Shown here: one piece after another, positions 15,836 to 24,649 of the stretch
How the letters are laid out: every line of letters starts with the position of its first letter
Position numbering within the stretch: position 1 is the stretch's first letter
DNA from: Mucilaginibacter gilvus
GTDB taxonomy: Bacteria; Bacteroidota; Bacteroidia; Sphingobacteriales; Sphingobacteriaceae
DNA: 64,000 nt
NCBI RefSeq assembly: GCF_004054195.1
Contig: NZ_SBIW01000002.1
Coordinates: 1-64,000, forward strand
Direction: 5' to 3'
Translations under genes and position numbers: made by a program
Notes under the pieces: model-generated
What the model was told of the DNA's origin: nothing
Seen by the model: only the letters and a program-made list of their open reading frames with translations
The model's database searches: none

Positions 15836-16513
15836 TCATGGCTTGCCCCTCATTTTCTTTAGACTGTCCGCTTCCCTTTCCAGTTGCTTAATCCGTAATT
15901 CCGTTGTCTGTATTTCCAAATACCGGGCGATGCTGTCTGTACGGTAGCCGTTGATCGCTGATATATTCAGACTGTCCAGTTGGTTCTGTAATTTCTGCTT
16001 TTTAGTGCTATCTGCTATTAAGTAGTTCCAGTACCAGGCTGTACGATAGCGGGTATTTAAGCTGTCCTTATACCAGCTACGGAAGCCGAACCAACTAACG
16101 AGGCCGACTACGATAGCCAAAGCTATTAAGTACATGCTGCGCTTAGCCATGATCTTTAAAAAGCCATGCCCGGCGTCCTCTGGCAATACCAAAATCCTGT
16201 TTTTAGAAAATAGCTCATTCAATACCTGAATGACGGCTATTCTCGTGGTCGTCATTCCCTCACTGGCAATTTTGGAAATGGGTAAAATACTTGGTGCGGG
16301 TACGGTGACCTCAATCTTCTGGTATTTCTGTTCAAAGCTGCTGATCAGTTTTTTAGTATGATCATCCTTTTCTGCAATAAGTGCATTTTTTTGATCGATC
16401 TGCTGCTGTTGTTCTTTGATAAAATTTTTGATCTCCTTTAAATCAGTTGCGTGCTCATTCAACACGGATGTTAAAGTTATCTCATCTATTGGAGTTTCGT
16501 CGTTTGGTTTCAT
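15836..16513 (-). CDS. Coiled-coil protein with one membrane helix, mob operon
   Basis: 225 residues. An N-terminal coiled coil (about 15-65, Gln/Lys-rich) is followed by a membrane helix (about 135-155, LIALAIVVGLVSWFGF) and a second coiled coil ending TTELRIKQLEREADSLKK. It is the third gene of the mobC-mobA operon, 52 bp after the relaxase. The nested gene at 2072-2368 looks like its short counterpart. It may link the relaxosome to the membrane; this is inferred from position. Confidence 0.7.
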   Translation of the reverse strand: MKPNDETPIDEITLTSVLNEHATDLKEIKNFIKEQQQQIDQKNALIAEKDDHTKKLISSFEQKYQKIEVTVPAPSILPISKIASEGMTTTRIAVIQVLNELFSKNRILVLPEDAGHGFLKIMAKRSMYLIALAIVVGLVSWFGFRSWYKDSLNTRYRTAWYWNYLIADSTKKQKLQNQLDSLNISAINGYRTDSIARYLEIQTTELRIKQLEREADSLKKMRGKP

Positions 16514-16565
16514 GGTGACATGATTAATTCGTTCATAAAATTTGTTTACTGTTAATTTTACATCG

Positions 16566-17456
16566 TTACCGGCCTATGCTTGAGGTATGTTGATGTACTT
16601 GCTGCTTTTCCTTTTCCTTCTGTTGTGGTTTCTTTAATTCCTCCTGCTGCTTTTGTAATAACTGGGCCTGCCTGTTTTGTTCCTGCTGCTGACGTAAAAG
16701 CTGTTCCTGTTGTATCTTCTTCTCAATATCCATCATGGCGTAGCCGACCTGGCTCCCCTTAAAGCGAACGTGCTGCGCGTCGGTAAAAGCGATACCCCGG
16801 CCTAATTCTACTTTGTAGCCTCGTTGCTCCATGTATTGCTTGACCTGTTGCACATTGTTACTTTGTTTGACCGCTACTTGCAGGTGCTTTTTTAAAGCTT
16901 CCTTGCGGTTGTCAAACCGCTGGCCTCGTGCAACTCTTTGCTCCGGCTTTAAAAACTTATTCGGACTTAACACTTTTTCTATGTTGTATTCCAGTTCCAT
17001 TTTCCGGGCAAACTCGGCGACATGCTTATAGCTGTTGCTGTCACTGGCTGTTTTGCCGTCAAATCCGATGCGGTTGGCAACGATATGCAAATGCTCATGA
17101 TCGGTATCTTTGTGCGCTACCACCACATACTGGTGATCTTTAAAATCAAATTTTTCGGCCAGCTTTTCCACGATGTCGATCTTATCCTGCAAGCCTAACT
17201 TCCCTGCATCGCTATGGGCGAAGCTTAACGAAAAGTGAAACACCGGCTTTGATTGATCAGGGTTTAGCTTTGCCACTTCGATCATTTCCCGCACCAGTTC
17301 CAAACGGGTGCCGAAGCATTGGTTATAAGCGAAGACTTCGACCTGCTTCTTCTCCAGTTCCTGCATTTGCAATTCCTTGCTTTCCTGCCGCCTGCCCTCA
17401 AAAAGATAGTGCAGCACACCCCGGAAACTCTTACCTGTGCCGACTTTACCGATCAT
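16566..17456 (-). CDS. mobA: MobA-type relaxase
   Basis: 296 residues beginning MIGKVGTGKSFRGVLHYLF. The metal-binding motif is VVAHKDTDHEHLHIVANR (about 112-129), with the catalytic tyrosine probably in the N-terminal region (HYLF or FAYNQ). The C-terminal 60 residues are a Gln/Glu/Lys-rich coiled coil. It overlaps the mobC end by 4 bp. Shorter than the left relaxase, and only distantly related to it, with no overlapping downstream gene. Confidence 0.9.
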   Translation of the reverse strand: MIGKVGTGKSFRGVLHYLFEGRRQESKELQMQELEKKQVEVFAYNQCFGTRLELVREMIEVAKLNPDQSKPVFHFSLSFAHSDAGKLGLQDKIDIVEKLAEKFDFKDHQYVVVAHKDTDHEHLHIVANRIGFDGKTASDSNSYKHVAEFARKMELEYNIEKVLSPNKFLKPEQRVARGQRFDNRKEALKKHLQVAVKQSNNVQQVKQYMEQRGYKVELGRGIAFTDAQHVRFKGSQVGYAMMDIEKKIQQEQLLRQQQEQNRQAQLLQKQQEELKKPQQKEKEKQQVHQHTSSIGR

Positions 17457-17875
17457 GATACGTACGTGTTAATGTTCTTTACTAATCCCCGCAGGCTTCG
17501 TACATCCTGATCCAGCAACGCTCTTTCCATTGCGTTTAAGTCATCGCCTCGATTGCGACGCTTCGCGATCTGGTTGAGGTTGGCGGCGATATGATTGAGC
17601 GTACCACGCATTTCCAAAACCGGCTTAGGCAGGGTCTTGACCCTGAACTCTATCCGCGTATTCAATCCCAGGTTCCGCAGGAAAACGGATGCGTTCATGC
17701 CTACGCGCTTCGCGTTGGCTTCGATGATTTTTTTCTCAATGAGCGTACACATGACGCTCACACTACTGCGCCGTTTATGCGGTACGCTTGGACGGCCGCC
17801 CCGGTTCGCCCGGCCCGCCGGAGCCTGAGCTTTGGTACCTATTGTCTTTTCAACTGCACTTTTCATAAGCTTCAA
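17453..17875 (-). CDS. mobC: Relaxosome accessory protein MobC
   Basis: 140 residues. A basic N-terminus (GRANRGGRPSVPHKRRSS) precedes a ribbon-helix-helix-like segment and MRGTLNHIAANLNQIAKRRNRG, the MobC signature. It would bind oriT DNA and assist the relaxase, with which it overlaps by 4 bp. The upstream region is the hairpin array at 17901-18385, the probable oriT area. Confidence 0.85.
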   Translation of the reverse strand: MKLMKSAVEKTIGTKAQAPAGRANRGGRPSVPHKRRSSVSVMCTLIEKKIIEANAKRVGMNASVFLRNLGLNTRIEFRVKTLPKPVLEMRGTLNHIAANLNQIAKRRNRGDDLNAMERALLDQDVRSLRGLVKNINTYVS

Positions 17876-17900
17876 TTCGTTAAAAAATCCTCAAAAAAAT

Positions 17901-18385
17901 CCCCCCGAATGCGATAGCATGAGCGGGGGCCAGCGAGTTTCGGCAGGGCCGAAACATAGCTGGCTCCGCTTACAGGCCAAGGGCCTTTTCCGCTCCCGGC
18001 TGTATCGCTACGCGATACAGCCGGGAACTGTTGATGCAGCACCAAAGGTGCTGCCCCCGCCAAAAGCGGCCTGCCGCTTTCGCGGTTCTCCGAGAATCGC
18101 TGTAGCGATTCTCGGGCTGTATAAATAGTGGCACCAGAGGTGCCGCTGTTATCTCCGGCGACCTGTCGCCGGTTTGTTTTACACCCGCCTGCGGGTGTCG
18201 GGCTTTCAGCATACCGTTCACGGTATTGCTATCTGCTCGCTTCTTTTTTTCCAATGGGCACCATTGGTGCCTTATCGATACGCCACCATCAAGGCGGGTG
18301 TATCGGTCTGCGTTCAAAAAGCCGTTGGCTTTTTGACAGGCTTAAGATCGCCTTTAAAGGGATTGATTCAATGGCCTTGCCATTG
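17901..18385. repeat. Array of about 13 consecutive DNA hairpins upstream of mobC
   Basis: Perfect inverted repeats with 1-3 nt between arms occur at 17938-17954, 17995-18025 (14-bp arms), 18036-18054, 18063-18080, 18090-18115 (12-bp arms), 18130-18144, 18155-18172, 18181-18198, 18211-18226, 18257-18271, 18314-18336 (10-bp arms) and 18369-18385. Imperfect stems lie at 17901-17929 and 18275-18304. The stem sequences differ, but CT spacers and GGCACC/GGTGCC arms recur. It is GC-rich with no plausible gene. It is probably oriT, a single-strand structure region or a structured RNA. Confidence 0.8.
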
Positions 18386-18400
18386 ATGAACCAAGCGGGC

Positions 18401-18769
18401 TTAATGCGCTCCATCGGCTTTAAAATGCTTAGCTTTTTTACTGCTGGTTGTCAGATGCTGCAGGGCTTCTTCCCTGATTTCGTCTGCGGTCTTCTTCCGG
18501 CCTGACTTGATCCACTCGTTGAGTTCCGAGCGGTAGAAATACAGACGCTTACCGCGCTTATGAGCAGGGAGTTCTTTACGGCATACTTTGCTGTAAACAG
18601 TCGGAACAGCAAGGTCTAAAAATTTTGCAGTCCGGATAACAGGCATAATTTCGTCCTGCTCCGGCGACTGTTCTTGTCGTTGAAGTAAAAGCTGTTCTAT
18701 GGTCTCCAGCTTTTCTTGCATCTTAGTTACCGCCTCGGGTAACTGGTCAAAGGTGAGTGTATCTTTCAT
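18401..18769 (-). CDS. Helix-turn-helix (excisionase-like) DNA-binding protein
   Basis: 122 residues. An N-terminal coiled coil (KMQEKLETIEQLLLQRQEQ) is followed by an HTH_17-type domain (about 50-95): IRTAKFLDLAVPTVYSKVCRKELPAHKRGKRLYFYRSELNEW. Such proteins act as excisionases or local regulators on Bacteroidota mobile elements. Located just upstream of the hairpin array in the same direction as mobC, so its transcript may run through the array. Confidence 0.75.
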   Translation of the reverse strand: MKDTLTFDQLPEAVTKMQEKLETIEQLLLQRQEQSPEQDEIMPVIRTAKFLDLAVPTVYSKVCRKELPAHKRGKRLYFYRSELNEWIKSGRKKTADEIREEALQHLTTSSKKAKHFKADGAH

Positions 18770-18868
18770 TGCGCATTAATTTTGTTTAATGCTGCAATGG
18801 TAGGGGCTTGGTTTGCAGGGTTACAAGTAGGTAAGCGGTAACCCTGCACCTACCCCCTCATTTTTTTG

Positions 18869-19960
18869 CTATTTTTTGTTGCTGGGAGCGGGCAGAATAA
18901 AAAACGTGTCTTCCTTTCGTTCGATTTTAAGGATGGGGGATTTGCAGGGACGGCCTTTAGTGGACATCAGCCCATTGAGGTAACCCTCGGGTAATTCCCT
19001 GGGTTCGGATTGTGGGGACAGGTATAAAAATTTCGGTGCTATCCATCTTTCGAGGTCGCTCATACGGCAGCCTACAATCAGATTGGCTTCTTTGAGTTGT
19101 TTAAAGGCATCGGCCAGTTGAGTAGCGGAACCCCTGAATAACAAAGGCGTTACAGGGGCTTCGTCGTGTAACAATAATTCTTCCAGCACGGCATGATCTT
19201 CCGGAGCAAAATAGGTTTTTAATAAATTAAATAGTTGGCCGGCTACCCCCTCCTTAAAAGTCGGATAGTAACCCACTATTTTAGCAGTAGTTAACTGTTC
19301 TACGTTTAGTCCAGGATCGACGGCTGTTTCCGGCACGGATGGTGTTTCGGATTTAGGAGTGATTACTGTTACGTCAGTGGTTTCAGACTTTTCCGATTCT
19401 GCTTCCTTTTTTTTTCTTTCAGCATCCAGCCATTCTTTAAATTCAGCTTCTGATCTTTTGGGCTTAATGGCTGTTGCAGTTGCATTAATTAGTTCCATTA
19501 AGAACTTTTCCCGAAGCTTGACCGATTCGCCCAAGTCTTCACCGAATTTACCGCTTACCTCAATATTCGCGTTGGTGGATTGCAGACCGTTGACAATAAA
19601 TAAATATTCCAGCCGGACGGAAATAATAAAAGAACGGTTATAAACCCGTACCATCTCGGAATAGTGATCATGGTAGTAATTCCAAAACTCTTTGAAGCGG
19701 TTACGGACTTTATCCAGTTCGGTTAATTGTAGTTGGATACGTTCTTTGTCTAAGGTCAACAGGTCAATAAAGGCCATGTCTTTCAATACCCTTAATTCGC
19801 TCCTGTAAGAAAAGGAATCGTAATACGGTGTTTGGTGGGTCAGGTCGTAGGTTTTGACATGCTTCTTTTCATCTGTTCCCCAATCCATATAAATTTCGTC
19901 TTCAATAATCCGTAAGTCGAAAATTTGGATGCGGGTTAAAAACTCTTTTAAGTGCTGCAT
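18869..19960 (-). CDS. Mobile-element protein of unknown function
   Basis: 363 residues. The N-terminal half is helical (about 1-175, with ELDKVRNRFKEFWNYYHDHYSE). An acidic/Ser-Thr linker follows (about 180-225, KKKEAESEKSE). The C-terminal region (about 230-360) ends near FFILPAPSNKK. No catalytic motif is recognised. Proteins of this outline are common next to excisionase-like genes on Bacteroidota elements; I cannot name the family. It ends about 100 bp upstream of the HTH gene in the same direction. Confidence 0.5.
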   Translation of the reverse strand: MQHLKEFLTRIQIFDLRIIEDEIYMDWGTDEKKHVKTYDLTHQTPYYDSFSYRSELRVLKDMAFIDLLTLDKERIQLQLTELDKVRNRFKEFWNYYHDHYSEMVRVYNRSFIISVRLEYLFIVNGLQSTNANIEVSGKFGEDLGESVKLREKFLMELINATATAIKPKRSEAEFKEWLDAERKKKEAESEKSETTDVTVITPKSETPSVPETAVDPGLNVEQLTTAKIVGYYPTFKEGVAGQLFNLLKTYFAPEDHAVLEELLLHDEAPVTPLLFRGSATQLADAFKQLKEANLIVGCRMSDLERWIAPKFLYLSPQSEPRELPEGYLNGLMSTKGRPCKSPILKIERKEDTFFILPAPSNKK

Positions 19961-20078
19961 AGGCGGGCAGATTTATAAACTCAAATTTAAACATTATAAT
20001 CCTACCATAAAAAAGCGAAATGGCTCTGGATATATCTAAATAAACATCTAATATATCCGCCCCAAACTATTATTTAGA

Positions 20079-20723
20079 TTATTCCCGGATTTGTGTTTTA
20101 TAGTCCTTGACCCTTAAATAAAAAAAGCTGAGCCCGGCCAGGCTAAGCAGGCCCAGAAACAATCCTGCCAAAACGTCTGTGAACCAATGAGCTCCCAAAT
20201 AGACGCGGGAAACCGGAACGGTGAAAAGGAGAAAAATAGAAACGAAGGAAATAAGGATGCGTAATTTTTTGTTTAAATCATCCAACCTGTGCATGAGCAG
20301 GAGAAGAAAGCCGAAAAATACCGTGTAAAACAATACGTGGCCACTAGGGAAACTTTGCTGTTGTGTTTTTTCGATGACCCTCACCAAAGAAGGAAGAGGG
20401 CGTGGACGGTTAACCAGCAGCTTGACCAAGGTGCTAACCAGCCCCGAAAGGCCAGTTAGCACGATGAATAAAGCTTCTTTTTTATAGCTATATATTAAGA
20501 ACAGCAAAGCTGTACCTCCAATGAGTATGGCTAAACCCGGTATGTCCCCAAACCAGCTAATGAACTTCATGGCATGGTCAAGAAGGAGGTTATGGTGTTC
20601 CTGCACTTCCTCTGAAAATTCACGGTCGATCATGGGTAATGGGTCAACAAAGACCAATGCAGTAAGTAATAGGAAGCCAGTAGTAATTGCCCCTGAAAGA
20701 TACCAAACAAAGTTTTTTTTCAA
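20079..20723 (-). CDS. PAP2-family membrane phosphatase
   Basis: 214 residues with about six membrane helices. All three PAP2 signature motifs are present: KLLVNRPRP, SFPSGH and SRVYLGAHWFTDV. Members dephosphorylate undecaprenyl pyrophosphate or phosphatidate-type lipids at the membrane. It starts 4 bp after the PepSY-like gene stop, giving a two-gene operon at the edge of the cargo. The exact substrate is not deducible. Confidence 0.85.
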   Translation of the reverse strand: MKKNFVWYLSGAITTGFLLLTALVFVDPLPMIDREFSEEVQEHHNLLLDHAMKFISWFGDIPGLAILIGGTALLFLIYSYKKEALFIVLTGLSGLVSTLVKLLVNRPRPLPSLVRVIEKTQQQSFPSGHVLFYTVFFGFLLLLMHRLDDLNKKLRILISFVSIFLLFTVPVSRVYLGAHWFTDVLAGLFLGLLSLAGLSFFYLRVKDYKTQIRE

Positions 20724-20726
20724 TGC

Positions 20727-21152
20727 TTAATCCTTTTTTACAAACCTGCCATTCTCATCAAAGATCAGGTCGCCGCCTTTTACCTCGGCTTCGTAGCTGG
20801 TTTTGCCTTCGGCATCGGTCACTTTCCCAGCTTCTTTAATTTTGGCACCCTTAAAATGTGCAGCAACATAAGAAGCCACTGCCTCAGGTAATTCAGTTAT
20901 TGGAATAGCTTTTACGATCTCTACAAATGTTCCTGCCGGGGTGAATGTCACCGAATTATCCTCGCCGGACTTACCTCCCCAATTAGCTTCATAATTCCCC
21001 TTCTCTTTTTCCCAACTGACTTTGGCTGCTTCAGGATACTTTTTTGACAAAGCAGTTTTAATGATGGCAGGTACATTTTTCGATTTTAAGTCCTGCGCTT
21101 TTACAAAACCTACCATTATTAACAATAGGAATAACATTGCGATCTTTTTCAT
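20727..21152 (-). CDS. PepSY-like periplasmic protein
   Basis: 141 residues with a signal peptide (MKKIAMLFLLLIMVGFVKAQ) and two PepSY-like repeats: ALSKKYPEAAKVSWEKEKGNYEANW and AHFKGAKIKEAGKVTDAEGKTSYEAEV. Such Bacteroidota proteins are small secreted or periplasmic, of unknown role, possibly protease inhibition. Upstream gene of the PAP2 phosphatase operon. Confidence 0.75.
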   Translation of the reverse strand: MKKIAMLFLLLIMVGFVKAQDLKSKNVPAIIKTALSKKYPEAAKVSWEKEKGNYEANWGGKSGEDNSVTFTPAGTFVEIVKAIPITELPEAVASYVAAHFKGAKIKEAGKVTDAEGKTSYEAEVKGGDLIFDENGRFVKKD

Positions 21153-21442
21153 TTTTATTCCAAGTATACGATAGGAATCTGTGAAAAATTAGTAGGGAAC
21201 TTGTAGAAAAGCTGGATACTGATTTTTCAAGAAAATTTGCAGTGCAATCGACGTAAATAAAATTTCCTCAAAGAAAGTATCAATAAAATTAATCTTGTGT
21301 TACTGACTCTAATTTATCTAAAAAATTTAAATCAGTGGTATAGATTAGAATTTTCCAGAAACTTTTTTAAAATTCAATCAAACCCGTGAATTTAATAGTT
21401 TAACTTTTTACCTTTAGGTTGATGGTTATGTGTGCCTTACAG

Positions 21443-21658
21443 GCAATAACTGATACATTAAAAATTTCACTTGCGATTGCCTAGGCTAAAGGAAGTGGTG
21501 CTTCTGGTATCAAAGACAACCGAAGTGTCGATATTTCCGACGACTATGCTATTGACTTTTGGACACTGGAATTGAAAACCACTAAAAGTAAATTGCTGGC
21601 CGCCGTCGCTGAAGTTGGAGACGCGTTCAATGCCGTCAAAAAGCAACATAGAAAATAA
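21443..21658 (+). pseudogene. Chimeric remnant: amidohydrolase fragment fused to a DUF3606 domain
   Basis: One frame reads ITDTLKISLAIA, a stop (21482-21484), AKGSGASGIK, then RSVDISDDYAIDFWTLELK and LLAAVAEVGDAFNAVKKQ to a stop at 21656. The first part matches the SDTTNILLAVAQARGSGASGIK segment of the amidohydrolase at 2680-3954. The second is a DUF3606-like small domain. No start codon serves it. The joint suggests recombination scars. The flanks (21160-21440) hold nothing recognisable. Confidence 0.5.
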
Positions 21659-21675
21659 GGCAGCATTACAAATAA

Positions 21676-21870
21676 TTAAATTTTATGCGGATCACCCAAG
21701 GGATTTTCAGCTTGTTTATATAATGCTTCTTCACTTTTAGAAATAATGGGAATCACTGTACTATCCGGAACCGGAGTATTCATGCCATCGTTGATAGGTG
21801 GGTTGGTCGTTCTTTTCCGTTTTACTTTCAAGTCTTTATTCTTATCAGTATTTTCTTTGTCTATACTCAT
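21676..21870 (-). CDS. Small hypothetical protein
   Basis: 64 residues, MSIDKENTDKNKDLKVKRKR..., ending ALYKQAENPLGDPHKI. It is basic at the start, rich in Asn, Pro and Thr in the middle, and without a membrane segment, so probably disordered. Not recognised. It is isolated between two gene remnants, so it may itself be dispensable. Confidence 0.4.
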   Translation of the reverse strand: MSIDKENTDKNKDLKVKRKRTTNPPINDGMNTPVPDSTVIPIISKSEEALYKQAENPLGDPHKI

Positions 21871-21887
21871 CACTTTGTAATTTATTT

Positions 21888-22250
21888 GTTTGAATAAAGC
21901 GGTCTTTTGGGCGCGATGCCTTTGCCAAAATCACTTACAATATTTGTATTGCCATTCTTATGTAAGGTGTCAATAATGATCTCGAAGGAGCCTGCTGCTT
22001 AATTAACTGCGTTACTGGCCAGGTTGACCTATACCTGATCGAAGATTTTTAATTGCTTGATTTGATGCTTTAAGGCAACATTTTTCTTTTTTAGGCTTCC
22101 TATGGAATTCTTCAGTACGAGTGCTGTCCTTGAATCCATCAACTTTGATGACAGCAGAACGGGATGATTTCTCTTTGGTAGAAGCAAAAAAATGGAAGAT
22201 TGTTTTATCGGTATCTTTTTTATAGATCAGCTATTGATAGAAACAATTAT
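21888..22250 (-). pseudogene. Histidine-kinase remnant
   Basis: On the minus strand the frame near 22020-21888 reads VNLASNAVN, a stop, AAGSFEIIIDTLHKNG and VSDFGKGIAP. These correspond to the N box and G1 box of a HATPase domain. Stops interrupt it, and the sequence towards 22250 (TIFHFFASTKEKS) is too decayed to place. It is probably kin to the intact kinases at 40.7-49.9 kb. The gap 22251-22521 shows no gene. Confidence 0.5.
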
Positions 22251-22521
22251 TGGTCTATTTATTAGGGTTCGTCCCCAATCCGCTGTTATTAAAAGGTTAA
22301 CTTTATTTATATAAAGTCCATTTAAACAAATGTTTCGTTTGTAAATTAATAATCTTGCGGTTCAGGCGTGCACATTATAGCAGTTTTACTTAATCCCGAC
22401 ACGGCTGTTACTATAACTGTGGATACTAACATTTCATTAATTTATGGTTAGTTCCGTTCGATCATTCTCTTATCTTACAATAAATCGAAACTTATTTCAA
22501 TAAGTAAGCTTACTACAAAAC

Positions 22522-23526
22522 ATGGATAAAGCATTGTACCCCTTAAAATTCGAGCCCATCTATCAATATAGATTATGGGGTGGCAGAAAATTAGCGCATT
22601 TATTGTCTAAACCACTGCCAAAGGAGGAACCAATTGGCGAAGCATGGATTTTGAGCGACAGAAAAGACCATGCCAGTAAGGTTACTAATGGAAACTTAAA
22701 GGGTTATACCATCACTCAATTGATGAAAGAATTTCCCAAAGAACTAATGGGAATACTTGTTGACCGTTTTGATTATTTTCCTCTTTTGTTAAAATTCTTA
22801 GATTGTAAGGAAGTTTTGTCAGTACAGGTTCATCCTTCAGACGATCAAAAAAGCTATATACCTAAAGGTGACACTGGAAAAACGGAAGCCTGGGTGGTTT
22901 TAGAAACAGGTAACGATAGCCGCATATATGCCGGGCTAAAAGAAGGCACTGACCAGCAAAATTTACGTGCCGCTATTCAAAACAATTGTGTAGCTGATAG
23001 GCTGCATAGTTTTGTACCTAAAGCGGGAGATGCTGTGTTTATTCATTCTGGTACGGTACACACACTTGGGGGAACGGTAGTGTTCGAGGTACAGGAAAAT
23101 AGTGACGTTACTTTCCGGCTTTACGATTGGGATCGAACTGATCCTAAAACTGGTAAACCACGTGACCTTCAGGTGGATGAGGCGCTTGCCTGTATTGATT
23201 TTGAACAGGTTAATATTGGGCCGGCAAAGCCGGTTGTTGATGCTAAACAGTCAAATACCGAAAAATTATTTGATAACGAGCATTTCATATTATGGCGCAT
23301 GAAATACAAGTCGCTGTTTAAAGTGGGCGTCAATAACGAGCCTACTATTTTAGTTGGTATAGAGGGAACCGGAAATGTGGTATTTAATGCAAAAAATCAC
23401 GAGATCGGTAAAGGTGACGTGATGCTCTTACCTGCTGAATTAGGAGAATGCGAGATTCAACCCGACGGCCAAATTACTTTGTTGCAAATAGCCATTCCCG
23501 GCAAAGATAAAAGCAAAAAATCATGA
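22522..23526 (+). CDS. manA: Mannose-6-phosphate isomerase, class I
   Basis: 334 residues. It interconverts mannose 6-phosphate and fructose 6-phosphate in the cytosol. Type I cupin signatures are visible: VLSVQVHPSDDQ (zinc ligands), GKTEAWVVLE, and FIHSGTVHTLGG with the third zinc histidine. It overlaps the start of the GH130 gene by 4 bp, so the pair forms an operon that links mannoside phosphorolysis to glycolysis and the phosphoketolase route. A phosphomannomutase would be needed between them and is not in the window. Confidence 0.9.
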   Translation: MDKALYPLKFEPIYQYRLWGGRKLAHLLSKPLPKEEPIGEAWILSDRKDHASKVTNGNLKGYTITQLMKEFPKELMGILVDRFDYFPLLLKFLDCKEVLSVQVHPSDDQKSYIPKGDTGKTEAWVVLETGNDSRIYAGLKEGTDQQNLRAAIQNNCVADRLHSFVPKAGDAVFIHSGTVHTLGGTVVFEVQENSDVTFRLYDWDRTDPKTGKPRDLQVDEALACIDFEQVNIGPAKPVVDAKQSNTEKLFDNEHFILWRMKYKSLFKVGVNNEPTILVGIEGTGNVVFNAKNHEIGKGDVMLLPAELGECEIQPDGQITLLQIAIPGKDKSKKS

Positions 23527-24599
23527 TCCCATTCCAGCTACAACGCATCGGCACCATAATGGAGCCCGAACCGGGCAATGAATTGGAGACCGAAGGGGTA
23601 CTTAACCCGGCAGCAACCCGTGGACCGGATGGTGCCCTATACCTTTTCCCGCGTTTGGTGGCAAAAAACAATTATTCCCGTATAGGTATAGCGAGAGTGA
23701 AATTTAATAAATCCGGGGAGCCTATTGGCGTAGAACGTTTGGGTATAGCGTTACAGCCTGAAGTCAAATACGAAAAACGCCCCAACGGTGGAGGTGGCTG
23801 TGAAGATGCAAGGGTAACTTATGTAGAACCTTTAGCGCATTATATCATGACCTATACCGCCTTCGGGCCGGATGGGCCGCGCATTGCTGTGGCCAGGTCA
23901 AAAGACCTTTTTAATTGGGAACGCTTAGGGCTGGTAAAGTACCTTTCATATAAGCACGTGGACTTTAATGGCATTAATAATAAAGATGGCAGCGTCTTCC
24001 CTTTAGTTATTCCAAGCCCTCACGGACACCCTTCTATCGGTATGTTGCACCGCCCGCTTTTTCCAGGCACAACTCCCGAGGAAACTGTTAAACATAAAAA
24101 CCGGGAAATAGATTCACATAAGGAGAGTATTTGGATCTCCTATTATAATTTAGGAGAAGACACTACCATCCAATATGCCAAATTCACGTCCAACCATCGC
24201 TTAGCTCTTCCGGAACAACCCTGGGAGAATTTGAAAATAGGTGCTGGAGCGCCACCTTTGTTAACCAAACATGGTTGGCTCGTCATGTATCACGGTGTAC
24301 ATGAATTGAAGGGATCAACGGCTGCTAAACCAAAATTATGCTATTCTGCCGGGGTGATGATACTTTCAGAAAAAAATCCGCAGAAAATACTTTATCGTTC
24401 ACCTAATCCAATATTAGTTCCGGAATTACCGGAGGAAACCATCGGAACTATCGGCAATGTTGTGTTCCCGACAGGTATAGACCGACGCGACGACATTGGT
24501 CAACCCAACCGTATCGATGTTTACTATGGGATGGCGGATGACCGGATCGGTGTAGCCAAAATGGAAATTCCAGACACCCTGCCCGGAACTAATGATTGA
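23523..24599 (+). CDS. Glycoside hydrolase family 130 protein (mannoside phosphorylase-like)
   Basis: 358 residues without a signal peptide. Five-bladed propeller signatures are seen: NPAATRGPDGALYLFPRLV, GGGGCEDARVTY (with the likely general-acid aspartate), WISYYNLGEDT, GAGAPPLLTKHGWLVMYHGV, and the C-terminal IDVYYGMADDRIGVAKM. GH130 enzymes phosphorolyse beta-mannosides to mannose 1-phosphate, saving ATP. It is cotranscribed with manA. The exact linkage specificity is not decided by sequence. Confidence 0.85.
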   Translation: MIPFQLQRIGTIMEPEPGNELETEGVLNPAATRGPDGALYLFPRLVAKNNYSRIGIARVKFNKSGEPIGVERLGIALQPEVKYEKRPNGGGGCEDARVTYVEPLAHYIMTYTAFGPDGPRIAVARSKDLFNWERLGLVKYLSYKHVDFNGINNKDGSVFPLVIPSPHGHPSIGMLHRPLFPGTTPEETVKHKNREIDSHKESIWISYYNLGEDTTIQYAKFTSNHRLALPEQPWENLKIGAGAPPLLTKHGWLVMYHGVHELKGSTAAKPKLCYSAGVMILSEKNPQKILYRSPNPILVPELPEETIGTIGNVVFPTGIDRRDDIGQPNRIDVYYGMADDRIGVAKMEIPDTLPGTND

Positions 24600-24649
24600 T
24601 GATCATACTCCTACTAACCGGACGGGTTTCGAATTGATTTTTTGACTTT

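Noticed and set aside
17901..18385. CRISPR array
   Set aside because: The repeated units are palindromes of different sequence and no equal repeat/spacer pattern exists; no cas genes are in the window.
17591..18505. Many open frames on both strands across the mobC and hairpin region
   Set aside because: They are antisense to mobC or cross the hairpin array, have compositions dictated by palindromes, and resemble no family.
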